Made by a program: the position numbers and the translations under genes. The notes under the pieces are model-generated. The model was given only the letters and a program-made list of their open reading frames with translations, was not told the DNA's origin and searched no databases. A stretch of DNA of 64,000 nt from Toxonevra muliebris (lineage: Eukaryota > Arthropoda > Insecta > Diptera > Pallopteridae), in NCBI GenBank assembly GCA_963691655.1, contig OY829329.1, positions 81,338,613 to 81,402,612 on the forward strand, given 5' to 3'. Shown one piece after another: positions 23,477 to 34,090 of the stretch (positions are counted from its first letter, which is position 1; the number at the start of each line of letters is the position of its first letter).

Positions 23477-23765
23477 GGCTGTGGTTATCTTGATGCTGGC
23501 TGTTCGGCGAACAAGTCACATTTTACTATCGTGTTCAGTCTAGGTGGTTACATTGAGTTCGTTGCAGAGTTGCTTTTTGTCAAAAAGTACTCGTTTGTTT
23601 AATACTATTTTGTATGTAATGATACTGTTTTGTAAAATAACTTATTGCCACCCTGAATGCTCGGCGTGCTCGGTGTTCATTTTACCCAGCATATCGTGTT
23701 CGTTAAGAGAGTGAGTAAAGACTCTAAAGATGTTCGCCGAGCAAAATTTGAACATAACCACAGCC
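23477..23765. mobile_element. PIF/Harbinger-type MITE family H, copy 2
   Basis: Ends GGCTGTGGTTAT and ATAACCACAGCC, flanked by TAA at 23474-23476 and 23766-23768. The interior matches family H in the opposite orientation (TTATTGCCACCCTGAATGCT). Directly after it, 23769-23822 is another partial forward piece of the same interior (AACGAGTATATTTTGGCAAA), so two copies abut. Confidence 0.85.
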
Positions 23766-23969
23766 TAACAAACGAGTATATTTTGGCAAAAAGCAACTCT
23801 GCAACGAGCTGAGTGTAAAGTGGCCCACATACGTTGCGACTTGTCGCACAACCGCGTTGTACAAAAAATAGGTCTTTCTCCACACACGTTTCGATTTGTC
23901 ATGCGATTAGTCAGCCAACTTCAGTTTACTCTTGCTGTTCACAGAATAAACAACAAAATGGATGGATGA

Positions 23970-24062
23970 ATCAATTTTATAAACCCAACTTTTCGTGACC
24001 CACAATTCAAATATATTTCTATACTCCTCAATGAAGTCACGCCATTTTTCGTTATCTTGCAT
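23970..24062 (-). pseudogene. Possible MADF-domain N-terminal fragment
   Basis: Minus-strand ATG at 24062 opens MQDNEKWRDFIEEYRNIFEL followed by WVTKSWVYKI, resembling the opening helix of MADF domains (W-x-x-F-I-x-x-Y-R). The similarity ends after about 31 residues. MADF proteins occur as fly transcription factors and as PIF/Harbinger accessory proteins. Nearby 23821 GTGGCCCACATACGTTGCGA could be a terminal repeat but no partner was found. Family recognition is tentative. Confidence 0.35.
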
Positions 24063-24891
24063 TTTGTAGTAAAAAAAAAATAATAATAGACACAAGAGCT
24101 TGTGTTACCACGCCGCTGCTAAAATGAAAATGACTGTGCAAAGTCGGCCGACAAGGCTACAAACGATGAGACCCGTTGTTGTAAGTTGGCCGACAACTTA
24201 AGAAAATATCAAAATATTTTGGATTTCATACAACCAGTCGTACAACTTGAAATTTGTCATCTTCGAGATTTCCAAAAAGTTAGTAAAATCCAACTTTCAT
24301 CGCATGTAACCAAAATAATTTTAATAATTTAAATCAAACATTTCTGAAGAGTGCAACATATTTTTAGGGCATTGGGCATATTCCGAAGGGTATTACATGT
24401 AGGTGCATTGAGTATATCTTGGTTAAATATATAGAAAAGTTGGAGTAATATAAAAACACAAAATTGTAACTACAAAATATAACGTATTCAATTTTTCGAA
24501 TTAAATGTTATATGAAATCTATGAGATTGTGTTGCACAGAAATTTAATTAAATTTATGAAAACAATGAAGTGTTGAAAAAATATGCAACTTTAAGGAATT
24601 ATTAGATTTAAAATTTTCTATGCACCTACATATGTGCAATGTAAATATGTATGTATGTACAATATGAGATCAAAATAATGAAAGAACAAAAACTTTTTTA
24701 AATAGATAATCTTTTTAAAAACATTGTGGGCAGTACTTTATTTTGGGCGCTTTTGGGCTACAGTTTTTTTTTTATACTTTGCGCTTTTTGTAAAAAAAGA
24801 CCTGGCAACATTGGTTGGCATTCTTATTAAGAACATTAATCTAGATGGCGCAAAACGCATTATCAAGAGAATACTAACGAGTAGCATGTAT

Positions 24892-25815
24892 CAGGCATGC
24901 CAACTCTTTTTTCTCTCTCCCCGATAACCCTCGAAAAATTCCCCGATTTTCGATCGAATTCCCCGCATTGGTATAATTTCATATTATAACAGCGCTACAC
25001 GCACTTTCCATATAAACATTTTACAAAAACGAAATTGACCTCAGTGAGTGTTATTTTAAGGCGACATTGAACTTTCTCGGTCCAAAACTTAACAAATTTT
25101 TATGGGACTGGTAGATTAATAGAAACGCACTTTCTGACTCCGGAATTCTTAACATATAAGCTTCAGCCCACTTTTGGACATCAAAGTTCTCAAAGGAGAA
25201 GACATGGCATTTTTTTTTACTCAAATAATAAATGGCAAAGACTTTGTTTTGAGAAAAACGGGTTCAAAGTTTTGACTATCGGTTTTTAACATATAAAATA
25301 TACTTCATCTTCTTTCTGATCGCTGACCGTAAATTGTAAGTTTACAGATTAGTCAGCAATGGTTAAGAGTTAATCAGGAGGTGCTGGACGAAGGCATAGC
25401 TAAGCCTTTCTGAATGGCCGAATGGGAAGTCGAAGAGCCGTGCGACTGTTTTGGCCTGACTGATGCTCGCCGCTATAATCTATGAAAGCACTCTGCGTTC
25501 TCTGAAATTTTTACAAAATACTTTTGAAATATAATACTTTCAAATAGCATACTTTTTTAAAAATCGATTTCTCCAAACCAATAAATTGCAGGGCCTGCTT
25601 AAGAAAAGATGAAGATTTTAAGACCCAAAATATGAAATATTTCATAAGTTAAACGTTTTACATTACATAAAATTTGACAAAAAATATTCTACAGACTTTA
25701 ATTACTAAAAGCTGAATGACTTCGAATTCCCCGCAAAAAACAGCTCATCGCCGATTCCCCGCACCAAGTAAAATTGCCCGCAAATCGGGGAATTCCTCGT
25801 GAGTTGGCATCGCTG
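24892..25815. mobile_element. Non-autonomous hAT-type element, 924 bp
   Basis: Ends CAGGCATGCCAACTC (left) and CAGCGATGCCAACTC (right, reverse complement) are flanked by identical 8-bp GCATGTAT at 24884-24891 and 25816-25823. Subterminal CCCCGAT and AATTCCCCG motifs occur at both ends in opposite orientation. No transposase ORF. It sits 272 bp upstream of the ebi start codon. Confidence 0.92.
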
Positions 25816-26087
25816 GCATGTATTAAACGAATTGATTATTTACGATTGTTCTGCGTTCGGCTTTGCAAAATGTTTAAATGCTCATAAAATATGTTTTAAG
25901 CATGAATTTTTTTTAAAGTTGTGAAATAAAAGTAAAGCGCTGATAATAAAAGTTGTATTGAAGTTAGTATAAAAACTACAGTACGATAAAGCCATCCTAA
26001 AACGACTATCGCTATCTCATTAAAACGAACCAAGAAAAAATTTGCATTTATAAAAAAATAAAATTCAATTAAAAAAACGCACTCAAA

Positions 26088-28181
26088 ATGAGTTTCTCAA
26101 GTGATGAAGTAAATTTTTTAGTTTACAGATACTTACAGGAGTCAGGTAATAATAAAGAGATATTTTTCGCAATGTGTTTTTGTATAACCTCTTTCGCAGG
26201 CTTTGTTCATTCCGCTTTTGTGTTTGGTATTGAGTCGCATATTTCCCAAAGCAACATTAATGGGGCTTTGGTTCCGCCTGCGGCATTGCTGACAATTTTG
26301 CAGAAAGGTCTAATGTATACAGAGGTAGAGTGGAGTGTTGGGGAGGACGGTGAGGTGGGACGTCCAGTTGAAGGTCTCAGTCTGATTGACGCTGTTATGC
26401 CGGAAGTTAAACCACCTAAACAAGCGGTAAAGAGTGACTCTGGTAAATCAGGTTCAGAAGTGGTCAATACGAGTGGAGCGACTGCAGGTGGTGTAAAAGC
26501 AGAAGTGAAATCTGAATCAGGTGTCTCAGCAGCAACACCAGGAATTGGTACAAGCAGTAGCGCAACACCAACAGCCACTGCAGACTCCAATGAGACTGAA
26601 GCTAATGCTAGTAGTAGTGGCGGCGTAGGCAGTACAGGAGCATGTTCAACAAGCAGTGGCAACGGTGGAGCATCTGCTGGTGCCAGCATAGCAAGTGATG
26701 TTGGCAATGCCACAGCTAAAAAATCTGGTACTAGTGAAGGAGCCACAAGCACCGCAGGCGTTGCAGATGATGCTGCCTCAACAACATCCACTAACGGCAG
26801 CAGCAGTGCAGCTACAACTGCCACCACCAGTGAGGCTGCTGCTGCTGCTGGGACCGGTAATATTGCAAGCGGTGTAGCTTCAGCCACTGCCACACCAACT
26901 ACAGGTGCACCGACATCATCCACTGGTAGCACCACTAATACGGGTACAACAACCAGTAGTGCCGTAGTTGTTGCTCAAACCGTTAGCGGAAGTGGCTCCT
27001 CAGCATCTACTGTAGAGCCGATGGAAATTGACCAAGGCATTGAGATACCTGCTTCTAAAGCAACAGTATTGCGTGGCCACGAGAGTGAAGTGTTCATATG
27101 CGCTTGGAATCCAAGCCGTGACTTGTTGGCCAGTGGCTCAGGTGATAGCACTGCACGCATTTGGGACATGTCTGATGCAATGGCAAGCCCCAATCAGCTA
27201 GTATTACGTCACTGCATTCAAAAGGGCGGCGCTGAGGTACCCAGCAATAAAGATGTTACCTCCCTGGACTGGAATGTGAGTGCAATTTAAATACAAACCA
27301 TTTCTTAAATTATATTTTTTTTCTTTGGTTTTCAGTGTGATGGCACATTACTTGCAACTGGCAGCTATGATGGATATGCTCGTATCTGGAAAACAGACGG
27401 ACGATTGGCTTCCACACTAGGGCAGCACAAAGGTCCAATATTCGCTTTGAAATGGAATAAACGAGGCAATTACATTCTTTCAGCTGGCGTTGATAAAACC
27501 ACAATCATTTGGGATGCTTCCACTGGGCAATGTACACAACAATTTTCGTTTCACAATGCCCCTGCTTTAGATGTCGATTGGCAAACGAATGTGTCGTTCG
27601 CTTCGTGCAGCACAGATCAGCGTATTCATGTTTGTAAGCTGGGTGTAGATAAGCCAATTAAAACGTTCCAAGGGCACACAAACGAAGTCAATGCTATTAA
27701 ATGGTGTCCTCAAGGTCAACTACTTGCCTCTTGCTCAGATGATATGACGCTGAAAATTTGGTGCATGAAACGCGATACCTGCTGCCACGATTTGCAAGCT
27801 CACAACAAAGAAATTTACACAATTAAGTGGTCTCCTACCGGTCCCGGCACACTTAATCCTAACACAAACCTCATACTTGCCTCTGCCTCCTTCGACTCTA
27901 CAGTACGCCTCTGGGATGTGGATCGCGGACACTGTATACACACCCTGACAAAGCACACCGAACCCGTTTACTCAGTGGCATTTAGCCCAGATGGTAAATT
28001 TCTGGCTTCTGGTAGTTTTGATAAATGCGTTCATATTTGGAGTACATTAAACGGGCAGCTTGTTCACAGCTATAAGGGCACGGGTGGTATCTTCGAGGTT
28101 TGCTGGAATTCGAAGGGCACGAAAGTGGGTGCTAGTGCTTCTGATGGTAGCGTTTTTGTATTGGACTTGAGAAAATTCTGA
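26088..28181 (+). CDS. ebi: Ebi, TBL1/TBLR1-family F-box-like WD40 corepressor subunit, complete
   Basis: Three exons: 26088-26145, 26200-27275 and 27336-28181, coding for 659 aa. The start [20 protein letters not shown] is the LisH tetramerisation motif, completed after the first intron by [17 protein letters not shown]. An F-box-like segment follows to about residue 90, then a roughly 200-residue Ser/Thr/Ala/Gly low-complexity linker, then WD40 repeats from about residue 306 to the end ([36 protein letters not shown]). Family members scaffold the SMRT/NCoR-HDAC3 corepressor. In Drosophila ebi acts in EGFR and Notch-linked photoreceptor differentiation, with Sina and Phyl in Tramtrack degradation. 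The 54-nt first intron (26146-26199) is in frame and stop-free, so its retention would add 18 residues inside LisH. The second intron (27276-27335) contains a stop. The linker length is typical of fast-changing repeats. Confidence 0.97.
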
Positions 28182-28980
28182 TAACCGTCCGTACAACCAA
28201 CGACGTCATGCGAGTCTTTTGCTTATTAATTATTAGAGTTCGAACGTAAAGGTTTATTCAATGCCACTACAATTAAAATTGCAAAGATTTGAAATTTTTA
28301 TTAACAACATAATTGTACGGTTCCTTAGTAATGGAATATATTTATTTATTAAGCAATTAAAAACTGTATTTAGTCAAATTCTTGGAAATTGAATAGTAGT
28401 GTGATTGATTTACCAATTCCAGACGATGATTTCTAATTTAAGCTAAAGTCTTTTTATTTTTACGAAACTTAGCATTTAAGCATAATTAACAATCCTATGA
28501 AAAGAAGGATTAGTAAGATGCACTTTTACGTTAAGAACAAACGTTTATTAAGTTTTTCATGTTTAATTTTGAAATTTATTTTACTTCGAAAATATGTAAA
28601 TTTAATATTTTTTGTATTTGACAACCTACTCATGTATGTAAGAAACATCTTCATCATGAAGGTAAAGTGAATCTGTTTCTCTCCTTCGCGTTAAATATTT
28701 TTTGAATTCTTTTTGTGTTTTGCCTAGTGGAAAATATGTAAAATTTTAAAAACAACTTTTCAAAAATACACATACATTCTTTTCAGTGTAATTGGATTAA
28801 ATTGTAGTCTTAAGTTTAAAATATTAAAATCGTAATTACGTAATATGATATTTGAATACATCGTACTAATAAATTAAATGAATTTTCGACATTTTGTATT
28901 CAAGATTTTGAACGAAGGCGACATTGGCGGAAGGAAGAAAGCCGATGAAGGTTAGTTAATTAAAATAATATTAGCTAACG
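28182..28980. other. ebi 3' flank, no gene seen
   Basis: AT-rich sequence expected to hold the ebi 3' UTR. No recognisable ORF or repeat structure was found. Confidence 0.45.
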
Positions 28981-29400
28981 TTGGGTTGAAAAGTTCGTGC
29001 CCTAACATAGTAAAACACAATTTTTTTGGAAAAATTCGATTCAATTATTCATTTATATTATAGTTCCCTTCGAGGGCGATACAACGATAAAAGTGATAAA
29101 ACCATAATAATGGCACTTGATGAAACAGCACTTTTTTCTCCTTCAAATGGGGCCGTTTTTCGTGATTTCATCCTTCAAACACTCTAACAACGCTATGTAA
29201 TACTCGCTGTTGATGGTCTGGCCTTTTTCGAGGTAATCGAGGAATATATTACCATGCGCATCCCAAAATACTGATGCCATAGCCTTGCCAGCCGACTGTT
29301 GCGTCTTTCTACGCTTTGGATTCCAGTCCACTCGACTGACTGTCGATTGGCCTCTGAAGTATAATGATGGAGCCATGCTGCATCCATTGTAATATATCGA
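28981..29400 (-). mobile_element. Internally deleted mariner element fragment
   Basis: The minus strand encodes a mariner transposase piece: WLHHYTSEANRQSVEWT, then after a frameshift near 29310 KRRKTQQSAGKAMASVFWDA and HGNIFLDYLEKGQTINSEYY. It reaches KVLFHQ and then jumps to YRCIALEGNYNINE at the C-terminus. The catalytic core carrying the second and third Asp is missing. TTGGGTTGAAAAGTTCGTGC at 28980-28999 looks like the outer terminal repeat. The other end is not identifiable. Inactive. Confidence 0.8.
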
Positions 29401-29514
29401 CGGAAAAATTCGTCCTTATTACGCTTGAATATCGGTAATCATTGCTCCGAATGAGCAACATGTTGTTGTTCATTAATACACGAGATTCTGTATACACGGG
29501 CGTAAGCATGAACG

Positions 29515-29881
29515 CCTGTCCAAAAGAGAGTGGTAGAAAAAATAGGTTGTTAGAAAAAGTCGGAGTTTCTCTTACTACCTAGTTTTTCTACCTCTCTTTT
29601 TCAGACAGGCGTTCATTCTTGCACCCGTTATACAGCCTCTTAGTAGGTGATTTGTAGGTTATACCAAAAATGCAACCCTGCTACCGTTCCAGTTGGAAAA
29701 TGTTTTTATATTCAACTGCAACCAACTTACTACAATCATTTTGACAATACTCTTGTTTTTTCTTTCCGGTATTGGATTTTGTCAAGTGTGCTTGTTCTCT
29801 GTTTGAGCTAAGGCCAAATTTAATTAAAAACTTAGTTTTTGGCAACTTGCACCATAATTAAATAATAAAATCGCTGTGAAT
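29515..29881. promoter_or_regulatory. RpLP1 upstream region with TOP-like pyrimidine tract
   Basis: The pyrimidine run TTTTTTCTTTCC at about 29756-29767 lies 115-125 bp before the RpLP1 ATG and resembles the terminal oligopyrimidine start of ribosomal protein mRNAs. A short inverted pair (AGAGAGGTAG / CTACCACTCTC-like) occurs near 29525-29610. The transcription start is inferred, not shown. Confidence 0.5.
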
Positions 29882-30595
29882 ATGTCCACAAAAGCTGAAC
29901 TTGCTTGCGTCTACGCTTCTCTCATCTTGGTTGATGACGATGTTGCCGTTACTGTAAGTAGTATAAAATAATCGACCCACAAAAATGAAGATTGATAGTT
30001 GCTTACGATGATTATAAAAAAAGTGGCCAAGTGCTGTAAATTTCTAGTATCCTTCTGAAAGACTGGGAAACAAGTTCTACTGATACAGGGTTTCGATGAA
30101 AATTGACATATTTTCCTCGATTTCTTGGAACATGGTGCTAAGACTTTTTTTTTTTGCAACATACTTTCAACATGAGTTGCACATGCTTCAGACATTAAGT
30201 AAAAATAAGAAAAATGTATCTCTAAACATCACAAAGATCCGTGCAATATACTCTTCATTTTTCTGATCTAATTTGAAAGGAACTTCCATTAAACGATTTT
30301 ATTAACAAATTTTCTGTCTTCACAGGGCGAGAAAATCTCAACAATCTTGAAGGCTGCAAATGTTGATGTTGAACCTTATTGGCCTGGTCTGTTCGCCAAG
30401 GCTTTGGAAGGTATCAATGTCAAGGACTTGATTACGAACATTGGCTCTGGTGTTGGCGCTGCCCCATCAGCTGGTGGTGCTGCTCCTGCCGGTGCTGATG
30501 CCACTGTTCCAGCTGAAACCAAGAAAGAGGAAAAGAAGAAGGAAGAAGAACCCGAAGAGTCTGATGACGATATGGGCTTCGGTCTTTTCGATTAG
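29882..30595 (+). CDS. RpLP1: 60S acidic ribosomal protein P1, complete
   Basis: Two exons, 29882-29953 and 30326-30595, code for 113 aa. The intron 29954-30325 has a GTAAGT donor and a TTCACAG acceptor in phase 0, joining DDVAVT to [20 protein letters not shown]. The helical N-terminal dimerisation domain is followed by an Ala/Gly/Pro hinge, a Lys/Glu run, and the conserved acidic tail [11 protein letters not shown], which binds elongation factors. P1 pairs with P2 on uL10 (P0) to form the ribosomal stalk. Length and both ends agree with the family. AATAAA at 30711-30716 is a likely poly(A) signal. The gene converges on the PSMG3-like gene, about 220 bp from its stop. Confidence 0.98.
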
Positions 30596-30813
30596 GCATA
30601 GTGGCTACATGAACATCGCCGTATTGCTTTTTTATTGGAGAAAAGTATGTTTTGAAGCGAATGGACAGAAATGTTTGTAGTTTTGTACACGTTTTAATGT
30701 ACAAATTATAAATAAAAGATAAACAACTTTTTACATAAAAGAGTGAAAACATTGAACCTTTATTATTTAACTAGCAAATTTCAATAAATTTCACATTGGG
30801 TGAGAATTTCTCA

Positions 30814-31340
30814 TTAGGTTATAATTTCATCCAATATTGTCGCTAATTCTCTTAGAATTTTGCCATTAGTATCTTTCAGAGCTAATCCTATCAGAATTTC
30901 CGTTGAACATCTGTTTAGGTTTGATTTGTTAATAAGAAATTGAATTCCACTACGAACTTCGTCTCTGTCCGCACCAAAATTGCAGTTCATTGTTACTGGT
31001 ACTGACATGTGAAATTCCGGGTGATCCTGCAGGAAAAGAAAATCTAAGTGTTCTTTTAAGCTATGCATGTTTTAGGTGAAATTGCAGTAATTAGAATTGC
31101 ACCATCACTCGAAAGTGTAATTCAGAAAATAGCTGATTGCCTTACCACTGGCCCTTGTATGGTAAGTGGATCATCGCGCCGTACATCAAATTTCACAGTG
31201 TACAGATTTGCCAATTTGCCGTACTGTGTGATGAGTAAGAACCACTTGCTGGTAAATTGCTGAAATACAAATTCTGTTTTTTCTCCCTGAATATCACGGG
31301 AAAATTGTACATAAAACCCTCTACTACTTGGACTGGACAT
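30814..31340 (-). CDS. Proteasome assembly chaperone 3-like protein (PSMG3/PAC3)
   Basis: Two exons on the minus strand: 31340-31146 and 31026-30814, coding for 135 aa. The intron 31145-31027 has a GTAAGG donor and a CCTGCAG acceptor in phase 0. The ATG at 31340 is the first in frame (MSSPSSRGFY). The order of elements follows PAC3: a strand with FTSKWFLLITQYGKLANLYT (human has VTQFGKMGTL), a strand pair before HMSVPVTMNCNFG, then helix FLINKSNLN, strand EILIGLALKD and a C-terminal helix ILRELATILDEII. PAC3 pairs with PAC4 to guide assembly of the 20S alpha ring. Sequence identity to human PSMG3 is low, so the family call rests on motif order and length. It starts divergently from the repeat-rich drongo upstream region. 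Confidence 0.65.
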
Positions 31341-31469
31341 TTTATCTATTGTCAAAATTTTAAACCAAATAATTTCTTTGTTTTGAATCTTCTACTTTTT
31401 ACTTGTCATAAATTGCTTGACGGTTTCGCCATTCTTTTATAGCGCAGTGATGCATCGGCTGTAATGTAA

Positions 31470-31926
31470 GGCTGTGGTTATATTGCGAGTATAGATACAC
31501 TGTTGTATTTTATTGGTAAATACCAATATTGTATGGAAAATAGTACACTTCTTACAAATTTATATATAAATTTACAAAGTGGCGGAGCTTATTTTAATAG
31601 TTCGCAAATTTTAAAGATTATTTTTCTGCGTTTTTTGTTTTTAAATGCAATTTTTTTTTGTATAATTTGTTTCTATTTCCACCAATATTATCTCATATTG
31701 TCATTATAATTATTTTTCATCCAATTCCATTCCAATTGTTGAATTTTCATTCACATTCAAAATACAATAAAATATTTTTTAGTTGGAAAAATATAGTTGC
31801 AGATAAAAGTATTAAAAAATAACATTCAGGAAAACATTGATAGTGTAACAGGGCATCAAACAAAACGATGAAAAGAGAGTAAGAACAGAAAATATTGACA
31901 GCAAACATTGACCGTGTAACACCAGC
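31470..31926. repeat. MITE family H terminus joined to dispersed repeat family R
   Basis: GGCTGTGGTTATATTGCGAG at 31470, preceded by TAA, is a family H left end. It switches at about 31490 into family R (GATACACTGTTGTATTTTAT), similar to 2460 onward and to 32390 onward. It ends in text like GAACAGAAAATATTGACAGC before the complete H copy. Confidence 0.7.
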
Positions 31927-31930
31927 CTAA

Positions 31931-32239
31931 GGCTGTGGTTATATTGCGAGTATGCTCGGCGAACACCATGAAATTGTTGTTGCACCGAACACAAAGAAAG
32001 AGTCTTTACTCTCTCTCACACCGAACACGATATGCTCGGTGTATTGTACGCCGAGTATTCAGGGTGGCAATGAGTTATTTTACAAAACAGTATCATTACA
32101 TATAAAATAGTATTAAGCAAACGAGTATATTTTGAAAAAAAAAACAACTCTGAAACGAGCTGAATGTAACCACATCGACAGAGCACGGGAGAAAATATTT
32201 TGTGTTCGTCGAGCACCGAACACCAATATAACCAGGCGC
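31931..32239. mobile_element. PIF/Harbinger-type MITE family H, copy 3 (intact ends)
   Basis: Starts GGCTGTGGTTATATTG and ends CAATATAACCAGGCGC, flanked by TAA at 31928-31930 and 32240-32242. It is 309 bp, with the interior uninterrupted, and is the best reference copy in the window for the family. No ORF. Confidence 0.88.
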
Positions 32240-33350
32240 TAACAGGGCATCAAGCAAAACATTAAAGAGATAGTAAAACAGAAATCAATGAAGTTTTTGT
32301 TGCTATGAAAAATGAACACAGCAAAAGAGAGGATCAAATTTTTTTGAGGACGGAAAAAACCTACATCACTTCAAATAAAATGGGGTTGTCCAAGATACGC
32401 TGTTGTATTTTTCTGGAAATAGTAATATCTAATGGAAAATACTACACTTTTTATTAACTTATATATACATTTTTTTCTTTGCTAACCTTTGCGCTGTTTG
32501 ACTTTTGTTAGGTTGCCAAGCTGCTGTTTTAAAAACTACTTAGTAATTTTTACAAAAACATGATAATTCAATGGCCAAGACACAAAGTGGTGAAGCTTAC
32601 TTTAATAGTTTGCAAATTTTAAACAGTATTTTTCTGAGTTTTTCATTCATAAATGTAATATTTTTTGTATAATTTGTGGCAATTTCCACCAAGATTATCT
32701 CATATTGTCATTACAATTATTTTTATTTTAAATTGTTAAATTTTCATTCACTCCAAAATACAATTAAATACTCTTAAGCTGGAAAACATAGTTGCAGATA
32801 AAAGTAGTAAAAAGAACATACAGCAAAAAAAATTGATGGTGTAACATGGCATGAAACAAAACGTTGAAACGAGTGTAAAAACAGAAAACATTACTTTAAA
32901 ATCTCTTCTGCCATTTTTATACCCACATATGTACATTAGATGGCTTATTTGCTCCATACATTTTGCTAAAGTATTTCAGATCTTAATTGTGACAGCAGAA
33001 TATGAAAATAGGGTGTTAAAAACCAATTAAAATGAAAAAAAAATTTAAATTTGTGAAAACTGGATGCGCTACTCCGAAAACCGTGATTTTTAAGGATGTT
33101 TTACAATAGGTTTGGGATTTTGTATGGAAAAAGCATTGAACTTGCATATAAAAGATTTTCAGATATCCATATCTATGTAAAAAATGCCGCTAAATGGCGA
33201 ATAGCGTACCCAGTTTTTTGATACAACCGAACCTTAAGCCACCCCTAGCGCCTAAAGTGACCATTTAGCTCTTTTTTTTAAAAAATTTTAAATTCACCCG
33301 TTAGGATTTTGAATATAGCGTTAATTTTTTTACAACTAAAGTACGTAGGA
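32240..33350. repeat. Dispersed repeat family R, further copy and flanks
   Basis: 32340-32900 matches 31490-31920 and 2395-2780 in the same orientation (CACTTCAAATAAAATGGGGT; TTTGCGCTGTTTGACTTTTG). 32900-33350 is unassigned AT-rich sequence. No gene is seen. Confidence 0.65.
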
Positions 33351-33359
33351 TTGTAGGTG

Positions 33360-34090
33360 ATTCAATTTAATTTAATTGCAACTATTCTTCCAACTAAAAA
33401 GTATTTAATTGTATTTTGGAATGAATGAAAATTCATCAATTTAAAATGGAATATAATTATAATGACAATCTTAGATAGTGTTGGTAGAAATAACAACAAA
33501 TTATACACAAAATATTACATTTATGTATGAAAAACGCGGAAAAGCACTGCTTAACACGTTCGCGGACACCCAAAATTGTATCGAGGTGCAAAAAGAGACA
33601 CATAGCGGCTCTCTTAAAGTAATCGTAATATTTGAATTTTGATTATACACGTTTTTTCTAAATTTTAACAATATAACATTTTATTAGTTATATACACTGA
33701 ATACTAAAGCACTTACTTCGATACATAGATCACTTCAGTTGTGGATTATGTGAATTGAATGGCGAAATTTGTATTATAGATTTGAATGCTATAGCATTCA
33801 TGTCATATTGTGACACAATGAAAATGGATGTTATAGCATTCACGTCCGCGAACGTTTTAAAATGTGCGAGCGATTAAAATAAGCTCCGCCACTTTTTTTC
33901 TTGGCCATAGAATTACCATGTTTTTATAAAAATTATTTATTTATTAAATAGCACTATTTTTCACAAACAAACAACGCAAAGGGTTGCATAAAATAAAATA
34001 CAAAAGTGAAAAGTTGTTCCGAATTCCGCTCCCTGGGGTTTATTTTGTTTTTTCATACGCTCTCAAATTTTGTTACTAGTAAAATTTTAC
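33360..34090 (-). repeat. Dispersed repeat family R, inverted copy interrupted by a TTAA MITE
   Basis: Reverse-oriented family R words: ATTAAAATAAGCTCCGCCAC at about 33875 and CAAACAACGCAAAGGG at about 33968. The copy is split by the element at 33555-33856. It ends near the CTCAAATTTTGTTACTAGTA text that recurs in related form around 1600-1640 and 2230. Confidence 0.7.
33555..33856. mobile_element. piggyBac-type MITE, 302 bp, TTAA-flanked
   Basis: Ends CACGTTCGCGGAC (left) and AACGTTCGCGGAC (right, reverse complement), with TTAA at 33551-33554 and 33857-33860. It interrupts a family R copy: flanks GCACTGC-TTAA and TTAA-AATGTGCGAGC rejoin as the text found uninterrupted (inverted) near 31600 and 32610. 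The interior contains the perfect palindrome GAATGCTATAGCATTC near 33785. No ORF. Confidence 0.82.

Noticed and set aside
26207..26935. 242-codon minus-strand ORF
   Set aside because: It is antisense to the low-complexity linker of ebi; GC-rich Ala/Ser/Gly repeats open all frames.
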